Shown here in pieces: positions 8,455-18,364 of a DNA stretch of 40,581 nucleotides. Under the pieces are notes generated by a model. The model was not told where the DNA came from and made no database searches. It saw only the letters and a program-made list of their open reading frames with translations. Made by a program: the position numbers and the translations under genes. The stretch comes from an uncultured Mycoplasmatota bacterium (GTDB taxonomy: Bacteria > Bacillota_I > Bacilli_A > RF39 > UBA660), in NCBI GenBank assembly GCA_946497925.1, contig CAMMMG010000007.1, forward strand, positions 1 through 40,581. Direction: 5' to 3'. Every line of letters begins with the position of its first letter. Within the stretch, counting starts at the first letter, position 1.

Positions 8455-9699
8455 ATGAAAATAATAACTCTAGATGAAATAAGTTTTGACAAATTTGCAA
8501 ATACTCACAAATACCGTAACTATTATCAAACATCAGCTTACGGAAAAACTATCAAAAACCATGGCTATGATATTCATTACATCGGTATTGTAGATGATTC
8601 AGATAATCTTTTAGGAGCATCTCTACTTTTATATAAAGAAGTAATGATGAACTACAAAATTGCCTATGCACCACGTGGCTTTCTTTTCGATTATACAAAT
8701 ATCAATAATTTAAAAGAATTCACAACTAGACTTAAAAAATTATTAAGTAAACAAGGTTTTATTTCTGTCACAGTTGATCCTTATCTTCCTGTAAATATTA
8801 GAAATAAAGATGGGAAAATTATAAATATCAATAACGAAGCGAACATCTCTTTAGAAAACCTAAAAGGCTGTGGTTTTAATTATCTAGGACCAAACTTATT
8901 TTTTGAAAGTAAAAAGCCAAGATTTGAAGCAATTATTACTCTAAATGATGATATTAAAGATATATATCAAAGCTTTGAAAAAAGAGTAAGACACAAGATT
9001 AAGAAAGCTATTAGAAGTGGAATAGAAATATATAAAGGATCTAAAGATGATCTTCCTACATTTTATGATTTAATAAAGAAGAAATATGATAAACCATTAA
9101 ATTATTATATAGATTTATATAATAACTTTGATACAGACATTGATTTATACTTTGCCAAACTAAATACAGAAACTTTTGTTATTACTAGCAGATTACAATA
9201 TGAAAGAGAAATAGAAATAAATAATAATCTAGCTAATAAAATTCAAACTGCAACTAATATAAACTCTAAAAATAAACTAATTAATGAAAAAATGGAATCA
9301 GATAAACTTGTTAACACCTACAAGAAAAATCTTGTTTGGGCTACTAACTTATTAAAAGATAATCCTGAAGGATTAATCATAGGAACTGCTTTAAATCTTT
9401 CTTATGATAATGTATGTTATTTAATAATCGAAGGATTTAATCAAAGTTTTAAGACTTTAAATTCTAACTATCTTATCAAATGGAAAATGATAAACGACTA
9501 CAAAAATAAGAACTTTAAATATATAAATTTAAATGCTGTAAGTGGTGATTTTACAAATATTAATAAATACAGTGGTCTTAACGAAATGAAACTAGGCTTT
9601 AATTCATTAGTAACTGAATATATAGGAGAATTTGAACTTATTATTAGTCCATTACCTTATAATTTATATAAAAACTTAAACAAAGAAAAGAAAAAGTAA
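8455..9699 (+). CDS. FemAB-family peptidoglycan bridge aminoacyltransferase
   Basis: Fem ligases transfer amino acids from aminoacyl-tRNA to the Lys of lipid II, building the peptide cross-bridge. Typical blocks are NYYQTSAYGKTIKNHGYD, YAPRGFLFDY near residue 70, SVTVDPYLP, KRVRHKIKKAIRSGIEI, the long charged helical insertion around residues 245-295 (a coiled-coil arm), and LNSNYLIKWKMINDYKNKNFKYINLNAVSGDF near the end. Length is about 414 aa, right for FemA/X. I start at ATG 8455 rather than GTG 8443; the RBS is weak for either. It stands alone on the plus strand opposite murD and has its own promoter. Which amino acid it adds cannot be read from the sequence. Confidence 0.88.
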   Translation: MKIITLDEISFDKFANTHKYRNYYQTSAYGKTIKNHGYDIHYIGIVDDSDNLLGASLLLYKEVMMNYKIAYAPRGFLFDYTNINNLKEFTTRLKKLLSKQGFISVTVDPYLPVNIRNKDGKIININNEANISLENLKGCGFNYLGPNLFFESKKPRFEAIITLNDDIKDIYQSFEKRVRHKIKKAIRSGIEIYKGSKDDLPTFYDLIKKKYDKPLNYYIDLYNNFDTDIDLYFAKLNTETFVITSRLQYEREIEINNNLANKIQTATNINSKNKLINEKMESDKLVNTYKKNLVWATNLLKDNPEGLIIGTALNLSYDNVCYLIIEGFNQSFKTLNSNYLIKWKMINDYKNKNFKYINLNAVSGDFTNINKYSGLNEMKLGFNSLVTEYIGEFELIISPLPYNLYKNLNKEKKK

Positions 9700-9700
9700 A

Positions 9701-9725
9701 AAATATTCTAATCGCTAGAATATTT
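9701..9725. terminator. Bidirectional terminator
   Basis: Perfect 10-bp stem AAATATTCTA/TAGAATATTT with a 5-base loop, flanked by T-runs on both strands. It serves the FemAB-like gene and the convergent anchored protein, whose stop codon (TAG) is inside the stem. Confidence 0.8.
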
Positions 9726-10349
9726 TTTTATATCATCTTCATTAAAACATATACTATCCATTACTTCATTAGCAACATCTTCCCACTCTTTATAAACATT
9801 AACTGGAGTATTAAACTCAATAGTAACTAATTTATTATCAAGAGTAAAGAATCTAATATTATAATAAGTATTCTGATCAGTTGCTACTAACTTTGCAAAA
9901 GTTTTATCATGTTTCTGATAAACTCCACTATCTAAAAGAGTCATATTGGTAAGTCCAGCTATCCTATTATTAAGATAAGCTTCTAACCCATCATCAGTCA
10001 TATCTTCATTAGTAGTACTTACAAATACGTGTTCTAAATCATCATTACTCATAAATACAAGTTCTGGACGATTATTATAGTTATATTTAGATTTTAATGT
10101 TGCCTCATCTAACATTATAAAAGTATCAGGAACATTCAAAAAGAAACTACTATCAACTCTATAAGTCTTAAAGGTAATTTCCACTCCATCCACTTCAAGT
10201 TTTTCTTCTTTCTTCTCTTCTTGCTTATTATTCTCACCACTATTAATAGACTTCACATGATTATCATGAATAATATTAGCAAGAAAATAAGCAACTACTA
10301 CTATTACAATGATGCCTATAACCCCTAAAATAATCTCTTTTCTATTCAT
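9708..10349 (-). CDS. Membrane-anchored extracytoplasmic protein, unknown
   Basis: I do not recognise the family. From MNRKE (10349) there is one N-terminal membrane helix (about residues 6-26, GVIGIIVIVVVAYFLANII). A Lys/Glu-rich linker follows and then a roughly 150-residue extracytoplasmic domain without cysteines. The domain has alternating beta-type stretches (VDGVEITFKTYRVDSSFFLNVP, YYNIRFFTLDNKLVTIEFNTPVN). Most likely an anchored outer-face protein; no lipobox. The RBS is weak, so the start could be slightly upstream (MVFNMNRKE). It stands alone between the tuf terminator and the bidirectional terminator, so it is its own transcript; a TATACT box precedes it. Confidence 0.6.
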   Translation of the reverse strand: MNRKEIILGVIGIIVIVVVAYFLANIIHDNHVKSINSGENNKQEEKKEEKLEVDGVEITFKTYRVDSSFFLNVPDTFIMLDEATLKSKYNYNNRPELVFMSNDDLEHVFVSTTNEDMTDDGLEAYLNNRIAGLTNMTLLDSGVYQKHDKTFAKLVATDQNTYYNIRFFTLDNKLVTIEFNTPVNVYKEWEDVANEVMDSICFNEDDIKKYSSD

Positions 10350-10388
10350 ATTAAACACCATAAAAAGTATATCACATATCAAACAAAA

Positions 10389-10410
10389 AAAGAAGTCCTA
10401 AGACTTCTTT
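10389..10410 (-). terminator. Terminator after tuf
   Basis: 9-bp perfect stem AAAGAAGTC/GACTTCTTT with loop TTAG and a TTTTTTTG tail on the minus strand. Confidence 0.85.
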
Positions 10411-10420
10411 TAAGCTTCTA

Positions 10421-11611
10421 TTATCCTTCGATTTCAGAAACAACACCAGCACCAACAGTACGTCCACCCTCACGGATAGAGAACTTAGTACCTTTTTCAA
10501 TAGCAATTGGGTGAATTAATTCAACTTCCATTGTTACGTTATCACCAGGCATAACCATTTCTACACCTTCTGGTAAAGTAATTACACCAGTAACATCAGT
10601 AGTTCTGAAATAGAATTGTGGACGATAGTTACTGAAGAATGGAGTATGACGTCCACCTTCTTCTTTACTTAGTACGTAAACTTCAGCTTTAAATTTACTA
10701 TGAGGTTTAACACTACCAGGTTTAGCAAGAACTTGTCCACGTTCAACTTGTTCACGAGAGATACCACGAAGTAAAACTCCTGCATTATCTCCAGCTTCTG
10801 CATAATCAAGTTGTTTTCTAAACATTTCGATACCAGTAACAACTGTCTTTTGAGTATCACGGATACCAACAATTTCAACTTCATCATTAAGTTTTAATTG
10901 TCCACGTTCAACACGTCCAGTAACAACTGTACCACGACCTGTAATAGTGAATACATCTTCAATACTCATTAAGAAAGGTTTATCAGTATCACGTTCAGGA
11001 GTTGGGATCCATTCATCAACAGCATCCATTAGTTCATAGATTGCGTTAACATATTTCTCTTCTCCTTCAAGAGCTTTAAGAGCAGAACCCTTAATAACTG
11101 GAGTTTTATCTCCATCAAATCCGTATTCAGTTAATAAATCACGAACTTCCATTTCAACTAAATCGATTAACTCATCATCATCAACCATATCACATTTGTT
11201 TAAGAATACAACCATACGAGGTACTCCAACTTGACGTGATAATAGGATGTGTTCACGAGTTTGAGCCATAGCTCCATCAGTAGCAGCAATTACAAGAATT
11301 GCACCATCCATTTGAGCAGCACCAGTAATCATGTTTTTAACATAGTCAGCATGTCCTGGGCAGTCAACGTGAGCATAATGACGTTTTTCAGTTTGGTATT
11401 CTACGTGTGCAGTATTGATTGTAATACCACGTTCTCTTTCTTCTGGAGCTTTATCAATGTTTGCATAATCTGTAAAATCAGCCCAATCAGGGTTTTTGTC
11501 ATGTAAACATTTAGTAATAGCTGCAGTTAAAGTAGTTTTACCATGATCTACGTGTCCAATTGTACCAATGTTAACATGTGGTTTTGAACGATCAAATTTT
11601 TGTTTTGCCAT
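10421..11611 (-). CDS. tuf: Elongation factor Tu
   Basis: GTPase that delivers aminoacyl-tRNA to the ribosome. G1 [10 protein letters not shown]2/switch [14 protein letters not shown]3 DCPGH, G4 NKCD and the C-terminal [12 protein letters not shown] are all present; domains 2 and 3 are complete. Length is 396 aa from MAKQKF, which has GAGGAGG 7-8 bases upstream. The ORF track extends nine residues upstream only by translating the RBS. Last gene of the str operon, but also with its own near-consensus promoter. Confidence 0.98.
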   Translation of the reverse strand: MAKQKFDRSKPHVNIGTIGHVDHGKTTLTAAITKCLHDKNPDWADFTDYANIDKAPEERERGITINTAHVEYQTEKRHYAHVDCPGHADYVKNMITGAAQMDGAILVIAATDGAMAQTREHILLSRQVGVPRMVVFLNKCDMVDDDELIDLVEMEVRDLLTEYGFDGDKTPVIKGSALKALEGEEKYVNAIYELMDAVDEWIPTPERDTDKPFLMSIEDVFTITGRGTVVTGRVERGQLKLNDEVEIVGIRDTQKTVVTGIEMFRKQLDYAEAGDNAGVLLRGISREQVERGQVLAKPGSVKPHSKFKAEVYVLSKEEGGRHTPFFSNYRPQFYFRTTDVTGVITLPEGVEMVMPGDNVTMEVELIHPIAIEKGTKFSIREGGRTVGAGVVSEIEG

Positions 11612-11643
11612 ATTTTTTCCTCCTCTTTTTTTATACAATTTAT

Positions 11644-11672
11644 ATTTTATCTAACAATTACTAAATTTGCAA
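11644..11672 (-). promoter_or_regulatory. Promoter of tuf
   Basis: Minus-strand -35 TTGCAA (11667-11672), 17-bp spacer, -10 TAAAAT (11644-11649) in the 93-base fusA-tuf gap. This gives tuf extra transcription beyond the operon. Confidence 0.65.
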
Positions 11673-11704
11673 CTGTTTAGAACTAATTTTACCAAAGTTT
11701 CTTA

Positions 11705-13774
11705 TTAATTTCCACTCTTTTTAATAATTTCTTCAGCAATATTTTTAGGTACTTCTTCATAATGATCAAATGTCATAACAAAGTTACCTCTACCCTGAGT
11801 ATTACTACGTAAGTTAGTAGCATAACCAAACATCTCAGAAAGTGGAACCATTGCTGATAATTTAACCACATTTCCAAGTGACTCTTGTCCTAGTGGACGA
11901 CCACGTCTACTAGTTAAGTCTCCCATAACGTTACCGAAGTATTCATCAGGGGTAGTAACATCAACTTTCATGATTGGTTCAAGTAATACTGCTTGACATT
12001 TATTCTTAGCTTCTTTTAAAGCCATAGATGCAGCAATCTTGAATGCCATTTCACTAGAGTCAACATCATGGTATGAACCATCATATAATGTTGCTTTAAC
12101 ATCAATCATAGGATATCCTGCTAAAATACCAGTTTGCATTGCTTCTTGTAATCCCTTATCAACAACAGGAATATATTCACGAGGAACAACACCACCTACG
12201 ATTTGATCAACAAATTCATAACCTTTATCAGGATTTGGTTCAAACTTAATCCAAACGTGTCCATATTGTCCACGACCACCAGATTGCTTAATGTATTTAC
12301 CTTCACATTCAGCTGTTTGCTTAATAGTTTCACGATAAGCAACTTGTGGTGCACCAACATTAGCTTCAACATGGAATTCACGTTTCATACGATCAACTAA
12401 TACATCAAGGTGTAACTCACCCATACCAGCGATAACAGTTTGACCTGTTTCATGATCAGTATGAACTTTAAATGTTGGATCTTCTTCAGCAAGTTTTTGT
12501 AATGCAAGTGCCATCTTATCTTGATCTGCCTTACTCTTAGGTTCAACAGCAAGTTGAATAACTGGCTCAGGAACAATAAGTTTCTCTAAGATAATAGGTT
12601 TCTTCTCATCACATAATGTATCACCAGTAGTAGTATTCTTAAGTCCAACAGCAGCCGCTATATCACCAGTATATACATCACTAATTTCTTTACGAGTATT
12701 AGCATGCATTTGTAATATACGACCAATTCTTTCTTTAGTATCTTTAGTAGAGTTAAGTACATAACTACCACTAGCTAAATGTCCTGAATAAACTCTAAAG
12801 AATGTTAAACGTCCAACAAAAGGGTCAGTCATAACTTTAAATGCTAAAGCACTAAATGGTTCATTATCACTTGGATGACGTTTTTCTTCTTCTCCTTTTA
12901 AGTTATGTCCTTTAATTGATTCTACATCAAGTGGACTAGGTAAATAATCAATAACTGCATCCATTAAAGGTTTAATACCCTTATTACCTAAAGCATCTCC
13001 ACACATAACTGGGAAGAACTTAGTTGCAAGGCATCCCTTACGAATAGCACGTTTAATCATTTCAACAGTTACTTCTCCACCTTCTAAGTATGTTTCCATC
13101 ATTTCATCATCAAATTCAGCGGTCGCTTCAATTAAGTCAGCATGTTTCTCTTCTACTAAGTCTTTTAAGTCAGCAGGAATTTCAATCTCCTTAGCTTCCT
13201 CTTCAGGCTTACCATCAAACTCAATTGCTTTCATAGTAACTAAATCAATAACTCCACGGAAATCATCTTCAGCCCCAATTGGCCATTCAATAGGTTTAGC
13301 ATTAACTCCTAAACGATCTTTAATTGATTTAAGACTATAATTAAAGTCAGCACCCATTTTACCCATTTTATTTGCAAAAATAATTCTAGGTACCATAAAT
13401 TCATCAGCTTGTCTCCAAACTGTTTCCATTTGTGGTTCAACACCAGCTTGAGCATCAAGCAAAGCTACAGAACCATCTAAAACTCTTAAACTACGACTAA
13501 CTTCGATAGTAAAGTCTACGTGTCCTGGAGTATCGATTATATTAAAACGATGATTTTTCCAGTGTACTGTAGTAGCAGCACTTGTTATTGTAATACCACG
13601 TTCTTTTTCTTGTTCCATCCAGTCCATTTGACTAGCACCATCATGAGTTTCTCCAATTTTATGGATATTACCACCATGGAACAAAATACGTTCAGTAGTT
13701 GTAGTCTTACCAGCATCGATATGAGCCATAATTCCAAAGTTTCTTGTCTTCTCTAAAGACGTATCTCTTGCCAT
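11705..13774 (-). CDS. fusA: Elongation factor G
   Basis: GTPase that drives translocation of the ribosome. P-loop [15 protein letters not shown], switch [22 protein letters not shown] and NKMGK form the G domain. These are followed by domain II ([18 protein letters not shown]), domain III ([14 protein letters not shown]), domain IV ([12 protein letters not shown]) and domain V ([15 protein letters not shown]). Length 689 aa is normal. RBS AAGGAG before ATG; it starts 12 bases after the rpsG stop. Confidence 0.98.
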   Translation of the reverse strand: MARDTSLEKTRNFGIMAHIDAGKTTTTERILFHGGNIHKIGETHDGASQMDWMEQEKERGITITSAATTVHWKNHRFNIIDTPGHVDFTIEVSRSLRVLDGSVALLDAQAGVEPQMETVWRQADEFMVPRIIFANKMGKMGADFNYSLKSIKDRLGVNAKPIEWPIGAEDDFRGVIDLVTMKAIEFDGKPEEEAKEIEIPADLKDLVEEKHADLIEATAEFDDEMMETYLEGGEVTVEMIKRAIRKGCLATKFFPVMCGDALGNKGIKPLMDAVIDYLPSPLDVESIKGHNLKGEEEKRHPSDNEPFSALAFKVMTDPFVGRLTFFRVYSGHLASGSYVLNSTKDTKERIGRILQMHANTRKEISDVYTGDIAAAVGLKNTTTGDTLCDEKKPIILEKLIVPEPVIQLAVEPKSKADQDKMALALQKLAEEDPTFKVHTDHETGQTVIAGMGELHLDVLVDRMKREFHVEANVGAPQVAYRETIKQTAECEGKYIKQSGGRGQYGHVWIKFEPNPDKGYEFVDQIVGGVVPREYIPVVDKGLQEAMQTGILAGYPMIDVKATLYDGSYHDVDSSEMAFKIAASMALKEAKNKCQAVLLEPIMKVDVTTPDEYFGNVMGDLTSRRGRPLGQESLGNVVKLSAMVPLSEMFGYATNLRSNTQGRGNFVMTFDHYEEVPKNIAEEIIKKSGN

Positions 13775-13786
13775 AATTTCTCCTTC

Positions 13787-14254
13787 CTACCAACGATAAT
13801 GTGCATAAGCTTTATTAGCTTCTGCCATTCTGTGGGTATCTTCACGTTTTTTAACAGCAGCACCTGTTCCATTAGATGCATCTATAATTTCATTAGCTAA
13901 ATTATCAGCCATTCCACGTCCTCCACGTTTTCTTGAGAAACCAACTAACCAACGTAAAGCTAAAGCTTCAGCTCTTGCTGGAGTAACTTCTTGAGGAACT
14001 TGATAATTAGCACCACCAACTCTTCTAGATTTAACTTCTAAAAGAGGTTTAATATTTTCCATTGCTTCATTAAAAGCATCTATTGCGTCTTTACCAGTCT
14101 TTTCTTTAACGATATTAAAAGCATCATAAACGATAGTTTGAGCAACACCTTTTTTACCATCAAGCATAACTGTATTAATTAGTTTAGCAACAGTCTTAGA
14201 CTTATATATAGGATCTGGTAAAATATCTCTTTTAACAGCACGTCTTTTACGCAT
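13787..14254 (-). CDS. rpsG: 30S ribosomal protein S7
   Basis: Primary 16S rRNA-binding protein of the small-subunit head. [17 protein letters not shown] at the start, [35 protein letters not shown] and the Trp-Leu-Val stretch before [14 protein letters not shown] are standard. Length 155 aa. In E. coli S7 represses its operon by binding the rpsL-rpsG gap; here that gap is only 31 bases, so such control is less likely. Confidence 0.97.
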   Translation of the reverse strand: MRKRRAVKRDILPDPIYKSKTVAKLINTVMLDGKKGVAQTIVYDAFNIVKEKTGKDAIDAFNEAMENIKPLLEVKSRRVGGANYQVPQEVTPARAEALALRWLVGFSRKRGGRGMADNLANEIIDASNGTGAAVKKREDTHRMAEANKAYAHYRW

Positions 14255-14285
14255 AATTTATCCTCCTTCCGATTTCTTTCACATA

Positions 14286-14699
14286 TTAATTCTTAGGTCT
14301 TTTAGCCCCGTATTTACTACGGCCTTGTTTTCTATCTTTAACTCCTGCTGTATCTAGTGCGCCACGAATAATATGATAACGAACTCCGATTAAGTCCTTA
14401 ACACGTCCACCACGAACTAATACAACACTATGCTCTTGTAAGTTATGTCCAATACCAGGAATGTATGTATCTACTTCCTTACCATTACTTAATCTAACAC
14501 GAGCATACTTACGTAAAGCTGAGTTTGGTTTCTTAGGTGTCTTAGTACCAACACGAGTACATACTCCACGTTTTTGAGGAGATGGATTGTTTGTTTGTTT
14601 TCTTCTAATTGTATTAACTCCTACTAAAAGTACTGGAGCTTTACTCTTACGAGTTTTACTTCCTCTACCTTTACGAACTAATTGATTTACTGTAGGCAT
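14286..14699 (-). CDS. rpsL: 30S ribosomal protein S12
   Basis: Decoding-centre protein. [41 protein letters not shown] (the loop where streptomycin-resistance changes occur, with wild-type Lys) and [14 protein letters not shown] are clear. About 137 aa from the conserved MPTVNQ start; AAGGAG lies 12 bases upstream, or 3 bases before the ATG at 14708. First gene of the str operon. Confidence 0.97.
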   Translation of the reverse strand: MPTVNQLVRKGRGSKTRKSKAPVLLVGVNTIRRKQTNNPSPQKRGVCTRVGTKTPKKPNSALRKYARVRLSNGKEVDTYIPGIGHNLQEHSVVLVRGGRVKDLIGVRYHIIRGALDTAGVKDRKQGRSKYGAKRPKN

Positions 14700-14761
14700 T
14701 GTAATCATTAACTCCTTTCTTTACACATATCCAGGTGTATCATATTTACTTTTAAATAAAA

Positions 14762-14778
14762 TTTTGCCCATGGCAAAA
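14762..14778 (-). promoter_or_regulatory. Hairpin in the str operon leader
   Basis: Perfect stem TTTTGCC/GGCAAAA with a 3-base loop, followed on the minus strand by TTTTATTT, between the promoter and rpsL. It looks like an intrinsic terminator placed in the leader, so it may act as an attenuator. Confidence 0.5.
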
Positions 14779-14800
14779 CTAAATTTAAATTAGCAAACAT

Positions 14801-14830
14801 ACTATAACATTATATGCAACTACTTGTCAA
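14801..14830 (-). promoter_or_regulatory. Promoter of the str operon
   Basis: Minus-strand perfect -35 TTGACA (14825-14830), 18-bp spacer, -10 TATAGT (14801-14806), about 100 bases before rpsL. Confidence 0.75.
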
Positions 14831-14844
14831 TATATTTTCTAAAA

Positions 14845-15288
14845 TTATTTATCATAACTAGATTTATATTTAATTTTCTTTTTGCTTTCCCTATTATTAA
14901 TAACATCATCTAACATATCATTAAGAGCATCCCATTCTAAAGAAGAAAGTTCCATCTCCATAGCTTTTCTTAAAAATAATCTAGCATTTCTATTTTCCAT
15001 TAAATATTTATTATATTCACTATACCCTTTAGTAGCATTTGCCATATCATAGAAAGAATTAACTTGGTTTTCCGGAATATTTAAATATTCTATTAGACCA
15101 CTTAAAATATTACCTTTAACAGGAGCATATCTATTACCTCTTTCAATATCACTCAAATACATTGGAGATATATGCAAATTTTTAGCAAGTCCTCTCACAG
15201 AAACACCTTGTTCCTCCCTTTGTTTTCTTATACACTTTCCAAAAGTATATTTATCATAAGTAAGAGGATCTATCTTATTAAAATCCAT
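14845..15288 (-). CDS. XRE-family HTH regulator, downstream of the DGR
   Basis: A 147-aa protein with one N-terminal helix-turn-helix of the XRE/Cro type (YTFGKCIRKQREEQGVSVRGLAKNLHISPMYLSDIERG, about residues 12-50). It continues into a helical tail of unknown role and a Lys-rich end. The start at 15288 follows GGGGGTGA; the ORF track adds twelve residues. It is the last gene of the avd-RT transcript direction and lies 65 bases after the small membrane protein. It could regulate the retroelement, but it could equally be a host gene; its targets are unknown. Confidence 0.75.
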   Translation of the reverse strand: MDFNKIDPLTYDKYTFGKCIRKQREEQGVSVRGLAKNLHISPMYLSDIERGNRYAPVKGNILSGLIEYLNIPENQVNSFYDMANATKGYSEYNKYLMENRNARLFLRKAMEMELSSLEWDALNDMLDDVINNRESKKKIKYKSSYDK

Positions 15289-15353
15289 TAAATCACCCCC
15301 AAAATTATTAGAATTATTATACATAAAGCAAATAATTTTTACAATCTAAATCA

Positions 15354-15725
15354 TTACTTTTTATTTATTTTTTTCTTTATTATTCCTTCTATTATAAATA
15401 CCGCCTCTAAAATAGCTAAAAAGATTAACATAGACCTAAGAAATGCATAAACAAATGAATACAACTGAAAATTTTCAATATCACTCAAGTTAGAAAAAAA
15501 ATGTAATAATATAAATATACCTGTAAAAACAAAAGTTATAGTTTTATACTTCAGAGCATATGGAAAAATATTATCATTAACTAAATATAAAGTACCTGCT
15601 AACAAAAGGATATAAAGATTAAACTCAACAATAACCATAGTAGAAGGTCCAAAAACAAATACCACATACCATATAATCGCTATATTAATAAGTAAAATTC
15701 CCCTAGATTTTTCATATATATCCAT
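15354..15725 (-). CDS. Small four-helix membrane protein, unknown
   Basis: 123 aa from the ATG at 15725, which has GAGGG upstream; the ORF track begins at a TTG 21 bases earlier. Four strongly hydrophobic segments are visible: ILLINIAIIWYVVFVFG, NLYILLLAGTLYLV, TITFVFTGIFILLHFF and FLRSMLIFLAILEAVFII. A Lys tail follows. No cysteines or recognisable motif. It starts 29 bases after the reverse transcriptase stop in the same direction, so it may belong to the retroelement transcript. No family recognised. Confidence 0.6.
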   Translation of the reverse strand: MDIYEKSRGILLINIAIIWYVVFVFGPSTMVIVEFNLYILLLAGTLYLVNDNIFPYALKYKTITFVFTGIFILLHFFSNLSDIENFQLYSFVYAFLRSMLIFLAILEAVFIIEGIIKKKINKK

Positions 15726-15754
15726 AAAGACTACCCTCTTTCGCAAATGATATA

Positions 15755-16819
15755 CTATAATATTCTCCCATAAGCATCCTCCTGGGGTTTCTTTAAGTAT
15801 TCTTTAAAAAGTATTTTATTATACATATTCATTTGTAATTTATAACACTTACCATGAGAACTATGTCCTAACCAAGAATTCCATTCAAGCACTGTCTTAT
15901 CTAAGTCAAGAAGACCTCTTTCATAAAGTAGATTCCAACGTCTTACTTTTCTTTTAATCTTTTTAATACTTCTTTTCCTAAGTAATCTATAACTCTCATA
16001 TATCCTAAATCCACAGAAATCGAGTCCCATCTTATTAGGATAATATCTACTCTTATTATTAAGTTCTAAATGAAGTCTTATCTCTACATATTTCTCTACT
16101 TCCTTAAGAACATTCCTAGCTTCTTCCTTACTCCTAACAAACATAATAAAGTCATCCATATATCTTACATAATATTTAACTTTAAGTACTTCTTTAACAT
16201 AATGATCAAGTTCATTCATATAAATATTGGCAAAGAACTGAGAAGTATAATTACCAATAGGAAGCCCTACCTCTTCACCATCATTATATATAAATTCATA
16301 AGTCAAAGCTAAGAGTTTATCATCTCTAATAAATCTCTTTAAGATATTATATAAGATATCTTTATCTATATTATAAAAGAATCCCTTAATATCACATTTA
16401 ACAATATAATAAGTACCATATTTATTTTTCATCTTCTGCATATACTCTTGAGCTCTATCAACCGCTTTATGAGTTCCTTTACCTTCAATACAGGCATAAG
16501 AATCATTAATAAAACGAGGAACAACATAAGGTTTAATAAATTCATGAATATACCACTGATGAACAATTCTATCCACATAAGGTAATGCTCTTATAACTCT
16601 TTCTTTAGGTTCATATATTTTAAAAGTTCTATATTTACCCATTTTATATGTACCATTTTTTAATTTCTTATAAAGATTAACTATATTAGTCTCTAAATCT
16701 ATTTCAAACTTTAAAACTTCCCTAGAATATCTCTTAGTCTTACAAGCACGTTCATGAGCATCTAACAATGCTTTAATAGTTAAATGTTTATCAAACTCAT
16801 TTCTTATCGTGTGAGGCAT
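15755..16819 (-). CDS. DGR-type reverse transcriptase
   Basis: A 354-aa reverse transcriptase. Visible RT blocks are KERVIRALPYVDRIVH, IVKCDIKGFFYNID (first catalytic Asp), GLPIGNYTSQFFANIYMNELD (block 4 with the TSQ typical of DGR and group-II-like RTs), YYVRYMDDFIMF (catalytic YxDD) and FCGFRI. It lacks the X/maturase and endonuclease domains of group II introns, and its size fits DGR enzymes. These copy a template RNA with errors at adenines and write the cDNA into a target gene. It overlaps the Avd-like gene by 16 bases, so translation is coupled. The neighbouring repeats and the lectin-like target make the DGR reading strong. Confidence 0.92.
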   Translation of the reverse strand: MPHTIRNEFDKHLTIKALLDAHERACKTKRYSREVLKFEIDLETNIVNLYKKLKNGTYKMGKYRTFKIYEPKERVIRALPYVDRIVHQWYIHEFIKPYVVPRFINDSYACIEGKGTHKAVDRAQEYMQKMKNKYGTYYIVKCDIKGFFYNIDKDILYNILKRFIRDDKLLALTYEFIYNDGEEVGLPIGNYTSQFFANIYMNELDHYVKEVLKVKYYVRYMDDFIMFVRSKEEARNVLKEVEKYVEIRLHLELNNKSRYYPNKMGLDFCGFRIYESYRLLRKRSIKKIKRKVRRWNLLYERGLLDLDKTVLEWNSWLGHSSHGKCYKLQMNMYNKILFKEYLKKPQEDAYGRIL

Positions 16820-17160
16820 GATCTAATCCAACCTCCATTAAGATTAGAAATATTAGTAAGTTTCTTACTCCATGCCGTATAATTTTTAGAATTAATATAT
16901 TTTTTCTTATGAGAAACTCTAATTAATACTTTAATAATTTTAAGATTAGCATCAAGTTCATTTAAATATGAAAGTCTTTTTTTCTTATCATATTCTTTCT
17001 GAGCATAAATAATATCTTTAAGACCATCATAAGTAGAATTTTTAATATCTTGAGCTAAAGAAAATCTTTCACTCTTAGGATATTTTAAAAGTATTGAAAG
17101 AGTATAATAAATAAGCTCTACATATTGTTTATAGATAACTAATCCTTCTAAATCATCCAT
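16804..17160 (-). CDS. avd: Avd-like accessory protein (four-helix bundle)
   Basis: A 118-aa all-helical, basic protein matching the accessory variability determinant of DGRs. That protein forms a ring that binds the RT and template RNA. It reads as four helices: LVIYKQYVELIYYTLSILLKYPKSERFSLAQDI, TYDGLKDIIYAQKEYD, LSYLNELDANLKIIKVLIRVSHK and YTAWSKKLTNISNLNGGWI. The SERFSLAQDI and ...LIRVSHKKKYIN patterns are typical of this family. RBS TTGGAGGG precedes the ATG. It runs into the RT gene with overlap. Symbol given by family, not by close match. Confidence 0.85.
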   Translation of the reverse strand: MDDLEGLVIYKQYVELIYYTLSILLKYPKSERFSLAQDIKNSTYDGLKDIIYAQKEYDKKKRLSYLNELDANLKIIKVLIRVSHKKKYINSKNYTAWSKKLTNISNLNGGWIRSCLTR

Positions 17161-17309
17161 AGTCGCCCTCCAAAATGTTATATTTTTCTAGTATTCATCT
17201 CCTACTAACTAGAAAAAAATTACTTCGTTTTTTTATTTGTATATACAAAAAGGAAAAAACTTTCTATGATATTTATTTTTTATTATATAAATAATAACTT
17301 AAATAATTC

Positions 17310-17441
17310 TTATATCATAGTCCTCATCACGAGGCGGAACGAGCCATTGTTGTTAGCATTACCAATGTTCCAACTATTAGTATTGAAATAGAAAACGCCC
17401 GCATTATTACCACCAGTATTATAGTTACCGCCGCGCAACAT
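17310..17441 (-). repeat. Array unit 1 cassette
   Basis: Reads MLRGGNYNTGGNNAGVF on the minus strand and ends SFRLVMRTMI with TAA. Asn-rich; variable codons are AAY or NNY type. Nearest unit to avd. No RBS is evident before the ATG, so a template or donor role is more likely than a translated peptide. Confidence 0.75.
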
Positions 17442-17643
17442 GAACAAACATCCACTAAAAAGAATATAGTTTTTAAATTTTTCCCTACTTAAAAATTAAC
17501 ATAAAAAACAAAAAGATACAATAAAAAAGTCCTCTAATATTCAATTATTACTAATTAGAGAAACATTACTTTATTTTTTATTTGACAAAGCAAAAAGGAA
17601 AAAACTCTCTATGATATTCATTTTTTATTATATCTATAATAAC

Positions 17644-17781
17644 TTAAATAATTCTTATATCATAGTCTCTCATCACGAGGCGGAACGAATTGTTAATGTT
17701 ACCAGCGGCCTGAGTAGTAGTACGATTAAAGTTGAAAACACCTGCATTAGTAGTATCGTTATAGTTACCGCCGCGCACCAA
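17644..17781 (-). repeat. Array unit 2 cassette
   Basis: Reads LVRGGNYNDTTNAGVFNFN and ends SFRLVM. A TAG sits directly before the cassette frame (17782-17784). One extra base after SFRLVM compared with units 1 and 4 gives a different tail (RDYDIRII). Confidence 0.75.
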
Positions 17782-18000
17782 CTAAATCATATTACAAAAT
17801 AACTTTTAAGTTTTTCCCAACAAAAAAGTACCATAAATTACTAAGAAAAACAATATATATAAATAAATAATTTTAAACACAATACTTTCTAGTATTCGAA
17901 AAACCTACTAACTAGAAACATACTACTTCATTTTTTCATTCATAAAATGAATTGGAAAAAACTTTCTATGATATTTATTTTTTATTATATACATAATAAC

Positions 18001-18135
18001 TTAAATAATTCTTATATCATAGTCTCTCATCACGAGGCGGAACGAGCCATTGTTGTTACCATTACCAAGATTCCAGGTATTGAAGTTGAAAATACCTGCA
18101 TTAGAAGTGTTGTTATTGTTACCGCCGCGCAACAA
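18001..18135 (-). repeat. Array unit 3 cassette
   Basis: Reads LLRGGNNNNTSNAGIFNFN and ends SFRLVM, the most Asn-rich unit and so the closest to an undiversified template. A TAG precedes the frame (18136-18138); the tail is as in unit 2. Confidence 0.75.
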
Positions 18136-18364
18136 CTAAATCACATCACAAAATAACTTTTAAGTTTCTCCCAACAAAAAAGTACCATAAATTACTAAGA
18201 AAAACAATCTATATAAACAAATAGTTTTAAACACATACTTTCTAGTATTCGAAAAACCTACTAACTAGAAATATATTACTTCATTTTTTATTCATAAAAT
18301 GAATTGGAAAAAAACTCTCTATGATAAATATTTTTTATTATATCTATAATAACTTAAATAATTC

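Noticed and set aside
10669-13756. Extra ORFs inside tuf and fusA (10669, 11249, 12196, 12203, 13520)
   Set aside because: Shadows in other frames of strongly conserved genes; no RBS or family match.
17611-18156. Plus-strand ORFs 17611-17802 and 17947-18156
   Set aside because: They are the antisense of array units 2 and 3; their similarity to each other only reflects the repeat.
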